Shown: positions 36,391 to 45,060, numbered from the stretch's first letter. The stretch: DNA of 64,000 nucleotides from Candidatus Latescibacterota bacterium (GCA_022823725.1 JAJEHL010000017.1:1-64000), one strand, 5' to 3'. Notes: generated from the letters alone by a model not told the origin. Made by a program: numbers and translations.

Positions 36391-37185
36391 CTATAGTAAA
36401 GGTTGCTCTTCTACTGCGGAGATCTCCGCCCCCGTCAGTCCATACAATTCGTAAACCCGCAGGTCAATCTCGGCTTCTGTAGCTGATACATCGGCATTCG
36501 AATCAGTCGCTCTAGCCGTCAGGATATGCTCCATTAGTTCGATAAACCTGTACTGATCCCCCGCTGATAATTTGGGGATGGGAATTGTTTCAACATACGC
36601 TTTTTTCCATTGAAATGTTCCCATACCCGATGTTGGTGCTGTCTTTTGGAGAAACCAGCGTATCAAATTGGTATTCAGTAATACGCAGAGATATTTGATG
36701 CAGTCACCAGTCATCATAAATGATGAGTCCAAACAATATAGCCCCCTGTCATCGTAGGCAAAGCGTCCATTATCAACCAGTGTGATCCACACCAATTTTT
36801 CTTTTTCAAATTCTGCGTGGTAAGCGCAAGTATCCTGTAATTCGTACCAAGCATGTGTAGTCTTTTTTCTGGACTTTGTGCCATTCGAAAGGGTTCTACC
36901 CGACTGTTCTAACCTCGCTTTGCCAAAAGACAGCAAATGCCTTTTCACTTCTGGATAATCATCAATGTTGAGCCCAATAGCAGGAAATGTTGCTATCAGC
37001 CAGAGTTTTGTACTTTCCCAATCAGCTTGATACCTCTGAATATCCCTCCCTCTTAAAACTGGCTTAATAACCTCAGCCGACTTCGGATCTCTTTCAATCA
37101 GTGCCTCCTTAGTCTGATTATCTATGATAAAGGCCTGATTATACCCGGTTAAAACTCCTCGGTAAATGGATAAACTCCTTGATAA
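36391..37185 (-). pseudogene. Silent, inverted alternative specificity tail of the methylase
   Basis: Read on the minus strand, an open frame runs from about 37185 to a stop at 36391 with no start or catalytic domain. It begins SIYRGVLTGYNQAFIIDNQ and has TKEALIERDPKSAEVIKPVL, RGRDIQRYQADW and IPIPKLSAGDQYRFIELM, all homologous to the end of the active methylase but clearly diverged. Beyond the shared FIIDNQTKE it gives 237 residues. The frame is intact, so it is a donor cassette rather than a decayed gene. A second identical patch of 18 nt exists (35894-35911 against 36812-36829). An ATG at 36948 could in principle yield a 185-residue fragment. Confidence 0.85.
37105..37131 (-). repeat. 27-nt inverted repeat, copy in the silent tail
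   Basis: Exact reverse complement of 35625-35651, in the same reading frame (FIIDNQTKE). Inversion of 35652-37104 would place the silent tail on the active gene. Confidence 0.9.
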
Positions 37186-37259
37186 TATTTTTTATCTCTG
37201 ACTATTTAGATCTACAGTTTCAATTTCATACAGTCCAAATCAATTCTCAGGAGTTCAAA

Positions 37260-38252
37260 ATGACATCATCTTCTCAGTCTGATGCAATCAAAATAGACTT
37301 TTATAGCGAGGTGGTTTCATCCGCTTTAGCGGACAATACCCGTATCGCCTATGACAAAGGTTGGTCTTGTTTTAGCGATTATTGTGACTCTCAAAATATC
37401 TGCTCCTTATCTGCCACGCCAAAAGACATTGCTAATTTTATTATTGAACTGGCGACACGTCCCAGACCGTCAAGTGGAAAAATACTTTCTATGGGTACGG
37501 TAGTTTTATATCGAAGCGCAATCAATAGGAAATATGTTGAGTTAGGAATCCCATCTCCCACTAACCATCCTAATGTCAATGCCGTTGTGAAAGGACTTGC
37601 GCGGCTTAGAGGCACAGCCAGCCGTCAGGTGAAGGCGTTAAGAGAGTATCACATCAAAAAAATGCTGAACATATGCGACCTGACGGCAAACCAAGCAGGG
37701 AAAAAATTAATCTGCCTACGGGACGCCGCAATTATTGCTATTGGATTCGCTGGCGCACTTAGGCGATCAGAGATATGTGGACTTACAACTGATGATATTG
37801 AAATCATACCATCCCCAGATGGTCTAAAAAAAATGTTTCTCTATATTCGCAAATCAAAGACGGATCAAGAAGGAAAAGGGCATAAAATCGCTATACCGGG
37901 GGGTAAATACTTAAAACCTATAAAAAGGCTGCAAGATTGGTTGGAGGCATCAGGAATTACTGATGGACCAGTATTCCAGACAATGAGGCGTGGAGGCACA
38001 CTGCGAGGCAAATCGATGCACCATTCGGATATTCCCCGCTTGGTTAAATATTATGCAAAATTAAGCGGCTTAGACGAGAAGGAGATATCAGGACATTCAT
38101 TAAGGGCTGGTTTTGTTACCAGCGCGGCTTGTCACAATGCTCGCTTAGATAAAATAATGGAAATCACCAGGCATACAAATCCCTCAACTGTAATGAAATA
38201 CATCCGCGATGCCGATTCGTTCACAGATCATGCCGGTGAAAAATTTTTGTAG
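37260..38252 (+). CDS. Tyrosine recombinase (phage-integrase family)
   Basis: This 330-residue recombinase starts at ATG 37260, after CAGGAG. The N-terminal core-binding domain (ADNTRIAYDKGWSCF) is followed by the catalytic domain with R168 (GALRRSEIC), a lysine in IRKSKTDQ, the HSLR box (H279, R282), H305 (TRHTN) and Y314 (MKYIRDAD), so it should be active. It lies directly beside the invertible cassette and is read away from it. In BREX loci, recombinases next to inverted pglX copies drive phase variation, which suggests the same job here. It may instead be the integrase of the island. Confidence 0.88.
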   Translation: MTSSSQSDAIKIDFYSEVVSSALADNTRIAYDKGWSCFSDYCDSQNICSLSATPKDIANFIIELATRPRPSSGKILSMGTVVLYRSAINRKYVELGIPSPTNHPNVNAVVKGLARLRGTASRQVKALREYHIKKMLNICDLTANQAGKKLICLRDAAIIAIGFAGALRRSEICGLTTDDIEIIPSPDGLKKMFLYIRKSKTDQEGKGHKIAIPGGKYLKPIKRLQDWLEASGITDGPVFQTMRRGGTLRGKSMHHSDIPRLVKYYAKLSGLDEKEISGHSLRAGFVTSAACHNARLDKIMEITRHTNPSTVMKYIRDADSFTDHAGEKFL

Positions 38253-38415
38253 AGGGAAAAAAAATGTTCGAAATATTAAATTTCTTTTAAGTGTTAAACT
38301 GCTCCTTTGGTATATTTGTGCATCATTAAAAATTATACATTCCCAACATCCCACAAAAACTGGATAAGCATTGTTTAAAAAATAACCAGTAGAAGCATGG
38401 GAAGGTACTGAAACC

Positions 38416-39585
38416 ATGATCCTAAGAAAATGGCTATTCGACGGGGGAAACCTTAGATATGTCCTCCAAGACCAAGGTCAAAAGATTCGTAATGAAATCA
38501 ACTCTCTCAGCGAAAACCAGATACTCAATACTTTAGAAGATGACCTTTGCAACTACTTTTTCGAGAAATACAAAGTAGAAACACTCCAAATTGATGAATC
38601 GCAGATCCAAATGGATTACAGTGCTTATGCAACGGGAATCAGAATCACGTTTTACATACCGTTCACCGGTGACCGGAATCTATTCGAGCAAAAGCCATCT
38701 ACGTTCAGTCCCAACCCACCACGCGCATACGTGGGTGAGAGTGAGATCGTAATGACCTACGAGCGGACAACCTATGAAGCTGATCAAATTGAGGGTGAGT
38801 TCAAGTCTGAACTGGAGAGATTAAAAAATTACCTGAAATGGATAGAGCAGGATATTACGCCATTCAACTCATCAATTCGCGAAACAGCATCTCAAGAGAT
38901 CAGCATCAGACGAGAGAAAATACTCAAGAATAGAGATCTGGTAGAGAAGATAGGTTTCCCGCTCCGACGTAGGCAAGATACGCCCGATACCTATATCGCG
39001 CCGCAAGTGAAACGGGTCATCACTCCAAAACTTCCGCCTGTATCCACTGCCCCCTACAAACCGGAACCCACACTGGATATGCAAGAGTACGAACATATCC
39101 TGTCAGTCGTTTCGAACATGGTCATGGTTATGGAACGTAGCCCCAAGGCTTTCAGAGATATGAACGAAGAGGATCTGCGGCAACACTTTCTCGTACAGCT
39201 CAATGGCCAATATGAAGGCCAAGCCACAGGCGAAACCTTCAACTTTGATGGCAAGACTGACATCCTGATCCGCGTAGATGGTAAAAACATATTTATCGCT
39301 GAATGCAAATTCTGGAAAGGTCCAAAGGCATTTAAAGAATCCATTGATCAGTTACTGAGTTACTCTACCTGGAGGGATACGAAGACCTCCCTTCTCGTGT
39401 TCAACCAAGATGCCGAGATGTCCACTGTCCTCAAGAGGATACCTGAAGTAGTTAAAGACCATCCTAAATACAAATCAAACCGGGACTATGACTCAGAGAC
39501 TGGTTTTCGGTACATACTCAGGCATCGCGATGACGCAAATAGGGAAATCGTGCTCACAGTACTCGTCTTCAATATTCCTGTATGA
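38416..39585 (+). CDS. Predicted PD-(D/E)xK nuclease-like protein of the island
   Basis: This 389-residue protein has a C-terminal segment DGKTDILIRVDGKNIFIAECKFWKG (residues roughly 278-302), which fits the D...ExK core of restriction-endonuclease-like folds. The following ESIDQLLSYSTWRDTKTSLL fits the helix after it. The N-terminal half (residues 1-230) is not recognised and includes a possible helical pair around 120-150. It probably cleaves or binds DNA, but this rests on the motif alone. It stands downstream of the recombinase, separated by 163 nt that hold no gene, and the small gene at 39701 may be its partner. Confidence 0.6.
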   Translation: MILRKWLFDGGNLRYVLQDQGQKIRNEINSLSENQILNTLEDDLCNYFFEKYKVETLQIDESQIQMDYSAYATGIRITFYIPFTGDRNLFEQKPSTFSPNPPRAYVGESEIVMTYERTTYEADQIEGEFKSELERLKNYLKWIEQDITPFNSSIRETASQEISIRREKILKNRDLVEKIGFPLRRRQDTPDTYIAPQVKRVITPKLPPVSTAPYKPEPTLDMQEYEHILSVVSNMVMVMERSPKAFRDMNEEDLRQHFLVQLNGQYEGQATGETFNFDGKTDILIRVDGKNIFIAECKFWKGPKAFKESIDQLLSYSTWRDTKTSLLVFNQDAEMSTVLKRIPEVVKDHPKYKSNRDYDSETGFRYILRHRDDANREIVLTVLVFNIPV

Positions 39586-39700
39586 CCTCAAGTCTTAGCC
39601 ACATACTACCAGGATAAAAAAGGGGGGAAAACTAAGGTGAAAACTGTAGACGAGTTTACCAAACCCTCTCTGTGAAGTATATTTTAGAAGGTAAAATCTG

Positions 39701-40147
39701 ATGAGCACACATTGGTTGGCTATTCAGAGTTTCCAACAAAGTCAAGAAATCCTGTCTGCTATCAACACCCTGTCCATTCACCGTAAATTGACGGACAAGG
39801 GGTACCTTGATACGAATAGAAAAGAATCTGCAGAACAGGCGAGAGAGACCCTTGTAGCTTTTTTTCAAAAACTGGATAAGATCGTTCAAAATATTGAAGA
39901 TGGACATCGAAAGCCTATCGTGGGTGTAGATACTCGGTTTCGGCATCTGGCAGAAAACTACGTCCAGGCAAAACGCGCTCAATCTCACTCCCCATTTCTC
40001 GAACTTTCTCTTTCTCAAGTCAGGAATTTGTTCTATTCCGAAAACTTCGAAGACCGTAGCAAAGTCCTGGCAGTACTGGTGGCATTTCGTGAACTGTTAG
40101 AAGAACATGTGGGTGTTGATGCGAAGCGGTTGCTGGGAGATATCTAA
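39701..40147 (+). CDS. Small helical protein, unknown
   Basis: A 148-residue soluble, mostly alpha-helical protein (ESAEQARETLVAFFQKLDKI; DRSKVLAVLVAFRELLEEHV). No family recognised. AGAAGG precedes the ATG. It is the last gene of the island, 116 nt after the nuclease-like gene and same strand, so it may be an accessory or inhibitor of that protein. Confidence 0.6.
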   Translation: MSTHWLAIQSFQQSQEILSAINTLSIHRKLTDKGYLDTNRKESAEQARETLVAFFQKLDKIVQNIEDGHRKPIVGVDTRFRHLAENYVQAKRAQSHSPFLELSLSQVRNLFYSENFEDRSKVLAVLVAFRELLEEHVGVDAKRLLGDI

Positions 40148-40208
40148 TTACGCAATGTGTGACTTCAAAATCGCCACAAAATAATGCCGACAAACAGATA
40201 TAAGAAAA

Positions 40209-40243
40209 GCCTGCCCCCCGTATAAAAACACTACGGGGCGGGC
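40209..40243. repeat. GC-rich hairpin near the right island border
   Basis: The arms 40209-40222 (GCCTGCCCCCCGTA) and 40232-40243 (TACGGGGCGGGC) pair along about 12 bp with a bulge, around a 9-nt A-rich loop. It could stop transcription from the island, although only a weak T tract follows, or be a dispersed palindromic element like that at 20171. Confidence 0.5.
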
Positions 40244-40277
40244 TCTGCATGATTTTGAGCAGGGGCAAAACCACTGG

Positions 40278-40302
40278 ATTGCGGCTTACACCCTGCCGCA
40301 AT
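40278..40302. repeat. Second hairpin near the right island border
   Basis: ATTGCGGC (40278-40285) and GCCGCAAT (40295-40302) form a perfect 8-bp stem with a 9-nt loop, followed by GACAAG. The form resembles bacterial REP-like elements (GGATT...AATGAC). Confidence 0.55.
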
Positions 40303-40336
40303 GACAAGTGCTATTCCTATCGTCTCAGGAAACACC

Positions 40337-40360
40337 AAAAAATAAAGGAAGCGGGATGAA
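40337..40360 (+). repeat. Right edge direct repeat of the accessory island
   Basis: 23 of 24 bases match 25975-25998. It contains the ribosome site and ATG of the gene at 40356, which in the uninterrupted operon would overlap the TPR stop as ATGA. Confidence 0.85.
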
Positions 40361-41699
40361 GTCAAAACGAGAAAATAAAAAACATACCCATTTCACACTT
40401 CATACTTCACTCTTCACACTTTTCACCCTCGCCCTCCTCATCCTAACAACACCATCCGTCTCCCCAGCGGCGATTGGTGGTGGGAGTGCGAACGTCGGCA
40501 AAATACTCATCTCCATGGACGTATCGCAAACCGATCATCTCAAAGCCTACGGCATTGCGTATTGGGCATTGCAGCAGGGTCATCCCGTCGAATGGTTGCT
40601 CAACTACCGCGGCGGCTCCTTCCTCATCGACAACCACGAAACCATCGCGCGCGAAGCCCGAATACGCGCCGTCTCCTTCCAGGCCATCTCAGCCGCGCAA
40701 GCCACGCGCATCTACGCCGACATTGAATCCGGCAACATGAACCGCATGCGCCTTGAAAAAGCCCCCCGCATCGCGGTCTATACCCCCCCGCACAAACAGC
40801 CCTGGGACGACGCCGTCACACTCGCCCTCACGTATGCGGAAATCCCCTATACCACCTTGTGGGACGAAGAAGTCCTCATGGGCAAACTCGAAAACTTCGA
40901 TTGGCTGCACCTGCATCACGAAGATTTCACGGGACAATACGGCAAATTTTATCGCAGCCACGGACACACCCTCTGGTACCGGCAACAACAAGCCGGATTT
41001 GAAACCCTCGCCCGCAAACTGGGCTTTGCCAAAGTCTCGCACCTCAAAGGCGCAGTTGCACAGGCCATTTACAACTACGTCGCACAGGGCGGATTTCTCT
41101 TTGCCATGTGCTCTGCCACCGATACCTTTGACATTGCCCTTGCAGCGCGCGGAATCGACATCGTCGATAGCGTTTACGACGGCGACCCCGCAGATCCACA
41201 GGTGCGTCAAAAACTCGATTTCTCGCGCACCATTGCCTTTGAAAACTTCAACCTCGTTATGGACCCTCTCGAATATGAACACGCCGACATTGACCTGTCG
41301 CCCATTGAAATGAGCCAGATCAAAAATGCCGATATCGACGCCTTTTCACTATTTGAATTCTCGGCAAAATACGACCCCGTACCCACCATGCTCACGCAAA
41401 ACCACACGCCCATCGTCCCCGGCTTTTTGGGCCAAACCACCGCCTTTCGCAAAAACCGCATCAAAAAATCCGTCACCATCATGGGCGACATCCCGGGCAC
41501 CGATCACGTCAAATACATCCACGGCAACATCGGCAAAGGCACATTCACATTTTATGCGGGACACGACCCGGAAGACTATCAGCACTTTGTCAACGACCCG
41601 CCCACACAACTCGCACTGCACAAAAATTCGCCGGGCTATCGCCTCATCCTCAACAATATTCTCTTCCCGGCGGCGAAAAAGGAAAAACGCAAAACATAA
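40356..41699 (+). CDS. Exported conserved protein of the MoxR/DUF4159 operon
   Basis: The 447-residue product from ATG 40356 has a long signal peptide (FTLFTLALLILTTPSVSPAA). The mature part has IGKILISMDVSQ-like and LKAYGIAYWALQQGHPVEWL segments, then APRIAVYTPP and WLHLHHEDFTGQ, suggesting a glutamine-amidotransferase-like fold. Homologues in databases often carry the misleading name asparagine synthetase B. No catalytic triad could be assigned. MoxR follows after 13 nt. The gene was probably directly downstream of the TPR gene before the island entered. Confidence 0.6.
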   Translation: MKSKRENKKHTHFTLHTSLFTLFTLALLILTTPSVSPAAIGGGSANVGKILISMDVSQTDHLKAYGIAYWALQQGHPVEWLLNYRGGSFLIDNHETIAREARIRAVSFQAISAAQATRIYADIESGNMNRMRLEKAPRIAVYTPPHKQPWDDAVTLALTYAEIPYTTLWDEEVLMGKLENFDWLHLHHEDFTGQYGKFYRSHGHTLWYRQQQAGFETLARKLGFAKVSHLKGAVAQAIYNYVAQGGFLFAMCSATDTFDIALAARGIDIVDSVYDGDPADPQVRQKLDFSRTIAFENFNLVMDPLEYEHADIDLSPIEMSQIKNADIDAFSLFEFSAKYDPVPTMLTQNHTPIVPGFLGQTTAFRKNRIKKSVTIMGDIPGTDHVKYIHGNIGKGTFTFYAGHDPEDYQHFVNDPPTQLALHKNSPGYRLILNNILFPAAKKEKRKT

Positions 41700-41712
41700 G
41701 AAAGGAACCAAA

Positions 41713-42699
41713 ATGCCCGAAGCATCACCTCACGAAGACCTCCAAGCTGTTGAACAATTAAAAACCGCGTATGACCAGATCGTAGCCGAAATTGGCAAAG
41801 TAATCATTGGCCAGCGAGAAATCGTCGATCAGCTCCTCATTGCCCTCCTCTGCGGAGGTCATTGTTTGCTCGTCGGCGTACCCGGCCTGGCCAAAACACT
41901 CCTCATCAGCACCCTCGCGCGCGCCCTCGACCTGTCCTTCAGCCGCATCCAATTTAACCCCGACCTCATGCCTTCGGATATCACGGGTACAGAGCTCCTC
42001 GAAGAAGACCAGACCACCGGACACAAAGCATTCCGCTTTGTCAAAGGTCCTTTATTTGCCAACATCATCCTGGCAGACGAAATCAACCGCACCCCACCCA
42101 AAACCCAGGCCGCCTTATTGCAGGCCATGCAAGAACACGAAGTCACCGCCGGAGGGGGAACCTTTCGCCTCGAAGAACCGTTCTTTGTCCTGGCCACCCA
42201 AAATCCCATCGAACAAGAAGGCACCTATCCCCTGCCCGAAGCCCAACTCGACCGCTTCATATTTAACCTGTGGATCGATTATCCCACCAAAGAAGAAGAA
42301 CGCGCCATTGTCAAAGCCACCACAGGTTCCCAAACCCACGACGTGCAACCCGTAATCAACGCCGAACAAATCCGCAACCTCCAGCAACTCATCCGCAAAG
42401 TCCCAGTAGCCGATCACATCGTAGATCACGCGGTGGATCTCGTCCGCAAAACCCGCCCTCAAAACGCAGACACATCCATCGGCAACATGCTCAGATGGGG
42501 TGCCGGCCCGCGCGCCTCCCAATGCCTCATCCTGGGCGCCAAAGCGCGCGCCGTACTCAGCGGACGCTTTGCACCCTCTATAGACGACGTATCTTTTGTC
42601 GCCAAACCCGTGTTGCGCCATCGCCTCGTCACGAATTTCAATGCCGAAGCCGAAGGCATCACCCCGGTCGATCTCATCGATCAATTGTTACAAGAATAG
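41713..42699 (+). CDS. moxR: MoxR-family AAA+ ATPase
   Basis: This 328-residue AAA+ ATPase has Walker A GVPGLAKT, Walker B ILADEINR, sensor-1 region LATQNPIEQEGTYPLPEAQLDRF, and an arginine finger in that same region. MoxR proteins act as chaperones that mature partner proteins, often with DUF58 and von Willebrand-type proteins; here the partners are probably the DUF4159/DUF4175/TPR set. Start ATG 41713 follows AAAGGAACC. An upstream extension of the frame overlaps the preceding gene and is not coding. Confidence 0.9.
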   Translation: MPEASPHEDLQAVEQLKTAYDQIVAEIGKVIIGQREIVDQLLIALLCGGHCLLVGVPGLAKTLLISTLARALDLSFSRIQFNPDLMPSDITGTELLEEDQTTGHKAFRFVKGPLFANIILADEINRTPPKTQAALLQAMQEHEVTAGGGTFRLEEPFFVLATQNPIEQEGTYPLPEAQLDRFIFNLWIDYPTKEEERAIVKATTGSQTHDVQPVINAEQIRNLQQLIRKVPVADHIVDHAVDLVRKTRPQNADTSIGNMLRWGAGPRASQCLILGAKARAVLSGRFAPSIDDVSFVAKPVLRHRLVTNFNAEAEGITPVDLIDQLLQE

Positions 42700-42727
42700 T
42701 AGGTACTGGTTTCAAACCCGTACCTAC
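42699..42727. repeat. Long perfect-type palindrome between moxR and murD
   Basis: GTAGGTAC (42699-42706) and GTACCTAC (42720-42727) flank GGTTT/AAACC, giving 13 paired bases with one T/C mismatch. It overlaps the moxR stop codon and ends 19 nt before the murD start. It could attenuate transcription into murD or be a dispersed palindromic repeat. Confidence 0.65.
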
Positions 42728-42746
42728 TGACACCTGGAGACCTCCC

Positions 42747-44120
42747 GTGAACTTAAAAGGCCAGCGCGTCACAGTAATGGGATTGGGATTATTTGGCGGG
42801 GGCGTGGGAGCAGTGCGTTTTCTGCTACGCAAAGGCGCGGTGGTGACGGTGACGGACTTGCGCCCTGAAAAAGACCTGCGCGATTCGGTGTGCGCCCTGA
42901 AAGGATTGCCCATCGCCTTTGTGCTGGGGAGGCACGAAGAAATAGATTTCCAGAACGCAGATTTAATTGTCGCCAACCCCGCAGTGCCCCGGTCATCGCG
43001 ATACTTGAAAATCGCAGAATCTGTGGGCGTGCCCATCACATCGGAAATCTGTCTATTTGTCGAACGCTGTCCCGCGCCCATAATCGGCGTAACGGGCAGC
43101 AGTGGCAAAACGACGACAACCTCGCTCATAGGAGAAATGCTCAAGCGAAAGGACGAACGCACGCGAATCGGTGGCAATATTGGCGGATCGTTACTGGATG
43201 AATTAGACCTGCTACAAGCCGATATACCCATCGTACTGGAATTATCGAGCTTTCAACTCGACCGATTGGGGGATTTGCCGTGGAGTCCCCACATCGCCGT
43301 TATAACCAATTTTGCGCCAAATCACATCGACATACACGGATCTCTACAAGCGTATCGAAAAGCCAAGCAGCAAATCGTCAGACACCAGACAAAAGGCGAT
43401 TGGACAATTGTCAACGGGGAAGATGCCGAAGTGTCTCGTTGGGCGGGCGCAGGTCAGCGGGTGGTATTTGCCGTTGAAGGCGAAGGGGATGTATTTGTTC
43501 GCGAGGGAAAAATTCAACACACAATCGGTGGCGATGTGAGATCCATCTGTTCTGTAGATACCATATCTTTGCGCGGTCGGCACAACCTCGCCAACGCACT
43601 ATCAGCCACGGGTGCAGCGGTCATAAGCGGCGTACCTGAAGAAAATATCGCCGACGTATTGCAGACATTTCAGGGAGTACCGCACAGATTGGAGCAGGTC
43701 GCAGAAGTGAACGGCGTTCTCTATGTGAACGATTCAATAGCCACGAGTCCCGATCGCACGCGAACAGCACTCATGGCTTATGACAAGCCGATCGTGCTGA
43801 TAGCAGGCGGCTACGATAAAGGCATTGCTTATGACAATTTGGGAGTAGCGATAGCGGAAAAAGTCACACATCTGATTGTGATGGGCGACACTGGGGACGC
43901 GATTGCGGCACCAGCAAAAGGGAAAACCAATATTCACCGCGTAGAAAATTTGGAAGAAGCGATGGGTTGCGCGACAGGTCTCGCACAAGCTGGCGATGTG
44001 GTATTGCTATCGCCAGCATCGGCGAGCTACGACCAGTTTCGCAATTTTGAAGAGCGCGGTGAGCGGTTTCGAGAATGCGTGGAGAAATTGAGGTGTAATA
44101 TTCACGCATCTTCTGCATAG
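42747..44120 (+). CDS. murD: UDP-N-acetylmuramoyl-L-alanine:D-glutamate ligase MurD
   Basis: MurD adds D-glutamate in cytoplasmic peptidoglycan precursor synthesis. From GTG 42747 (GGAGA six nt upstream) the protein has 457 residues, the normal length. Motifs: VMGLGLFGGGVG, ATP loop GVTGSSGKTTTTSLIG, ELSSFQLD (typical of MurD), APNHIDIHGS, GRHNLANALS, and NDSIATSPDRT with AGGYDKG at the end. Not next to other mur genes of the main pathway. Its 3' end overlaps the convergent sigma gene by 19 nt. Confidence 0.92.
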   Translation: MNLKGQRVTVMGLGLFGGGVGAVRFLLRKGAVVTVTDLRPEKDLRDSVCALKGLPIAFVLGRHEEIDFQNADLIVANPAVPRSSRYLKIAESVGVPITSEICLFVERCPAPIIGVTGSSGKTTTTSLIGEMLKRKDERTRIGGNIGGSLLDELDLLQADIPIVLELSSFQLDRLGDLPWSPHIAVITNFAPNHIDIHGSLQAYRKAKQQIVRHQTKGDWTIVNGEDAEVSRWAGAGQRVVFAVEGEGDVFVREGKIQHTIGGDVRSICSVDTISLRGRHNLANALSATGAAVISGVPEENIADVLQTFQGVPHRLEQVAEVNGVLYVNDSIATSPDRTRTALMAYDKPIVLIAGGYDKGIAYDNLGVAIAEKVTHLIVMGDTGDAIAAPAKGKTNIHRVENLEEAMGCATGLAQAGDVVLLSPASASYDQFRNFEERGERFRECVEKLRCNIHASSA

Positions 44121-44962
44121 GGCATCAGCTTTCGTCCGCGCGTGGGATGGCGCAATTTTCGGAGTGCTTTTTCTTTTATTTGACGAATCCTTTCGCGCGT
44201 CAGGCGAAATTGCTTACCAATTTCTTCGAGTGTCATCTCCGTGCCGCCGCCCAATCCAAAATAGAGTCGGATGACTTTTTGCTCGCGTTCGTCAAGGGTA
44301 CTCAAAGCACTTGAGATCTCATCTCTCAGGGTATTTCGCAGCGTCATTGCATCCGGCGGCTCTTGTGAGTTGTCGGGCATCATTTCAAGAAGGCTATTTT
44401 CTCCATCGCCAAGAGACGTATCGAGAGACAATGTGCGCTGCCCACTCGTGAGAATATCCGTAACCTGCTCCACCGGAATATCCAATTCTTCGGCAATTTC
44501 TTCTTCCGCAGTGCGCGTCGAAGGCTCTTGCTTCTGGTTGTTTTTACAGCGAGATATACGCCTGAGCAATTCCACGCGATTTAGTGGAAGGCGCACGACC
44601 CTGGCGTGTTCCGCCAGAGTTTGTAAAATAGATTGGCGAATCCACCAAACAGCATAAGAGATAAACTTAAACCCTCTCGTCTCGTCAAAACGCTCTGCCG
44701 CTGTGATCAAACCGACGTTTCCCGCGCTGATGAGATCCACGAGAGGCACACCCTGATTTTGATATTCGTAGGCCACAGTGATCACAAAGCGCAGATTGGC
44801 TTCAATGAGTTTTGCGCGCGCTTTCTGATCGCCCTCGCGAATGCGAACAGCGAGTTCAACTTCCTCTGCGGAAGACAGAGGTTGAGACGAAGCTACATCT
44901 TCGAGGTAGTGGTGCAGTGCATCTTTGGGGACACCTTTGGCTGATGTAGGCAAAGCAATCAC
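44102..44962 (-). CDS. Sigma-70 family RNA polymerase sigma factor
   Basis: This 286-residue sigma factor has regions 1.2 (YLEDVASSQPLSSAEEVELA), 2 (ISAGNVGLITAAERFDETRG), 2.4 (FISYAVWWIRQSI), 3 and 4.2 (LTRERIRQIKEKAL). It is RpoD/SigA-like but lacks a long region 1.1, so it is either a compact primary factor or a group 2 factor. GTG start at 44962. The island fusion protein at 30860 has a related sigma part, which makes this a useful internal reference. Confidence 0.88.
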   Translation of the reverse strand: MIALPTSAKGVPKDALHHYLEDVASSQPLSSAEEVELAVRIREGDQKARAKLIEANLRFVITVAYEYQNQGVPLVDLISAGNVGLITAAERFDETRGFKFISYAVWWIRQSILQTLAEHARVVRLPLNRVELLRRISRCKNNQKQEPSTRTAEEEIAEELDIPVEQVTDILTSGQRTLSLDTSLGDGENSLLEMMPDNSQEPPDAMTLRNTLRDEISSALSTLDEREQKVIRLYFGLGGGTEMTLEEIGKQFRLTRERIRQIKEKALRKLRHPTRGRKLMPYAEDA

Positions 44963-45017
44963 CTCATTAAAGAGAAAGTAAAGGGGTTATTAAGTTTTGT
45001 TTATTAAACGCCCTGAG

Positions 45018-45045
45018 TATATAGTGATTTTACCACAAGAGTCAA
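45018..45045 (-). promoter_or_regulatory. Predicted promoter of the sigma factor gene
   Basis: Read on the minus strand, TTGACT (45045-45040) and TATATA (45023-45018) are 16 nt apart, about 55 nt upstream of the GTG start. Confidence 0.5.
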
Positions 45046-45060
45046 GAAAAAAACACACAG

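Larger units (their letters stand above)
25999..40343 (+). mobile_element. Accessory (defence-like) island inserted in the DUF4159-DUF4175-TPR/MoxR operon
   Basis: The block of about 14.3 kb separates the TPR gene from its expected downstream genes. A 24-nt direct repeat with one mismatch marks its two ends, and a third 17-nt copy lies inside at 26886. Content: lipase, PLD-SNF2 helicase, HigBA, methylase-domain::sigma fusion, adenine methylase with an inverted spare tail, tyrosine recombinase, PD-(D/E)xK-like protein and a small unknown. The recombinase may move the island, invert the cassette, or both. No tRNA target is seen. Confidence 0.65.

Noticed and set aside
41326-41712. N-terminal extension of the MoxR frame
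   Set aside because: It overlaps the preceding exported-protein gene, and the MoxR sequence starts at 41713 after a ribosome site.
42270-42746. N-terminal extension of the MurD frame
   Set aside because: It is a shadow of moxR; MurD begins at GTG 42747.
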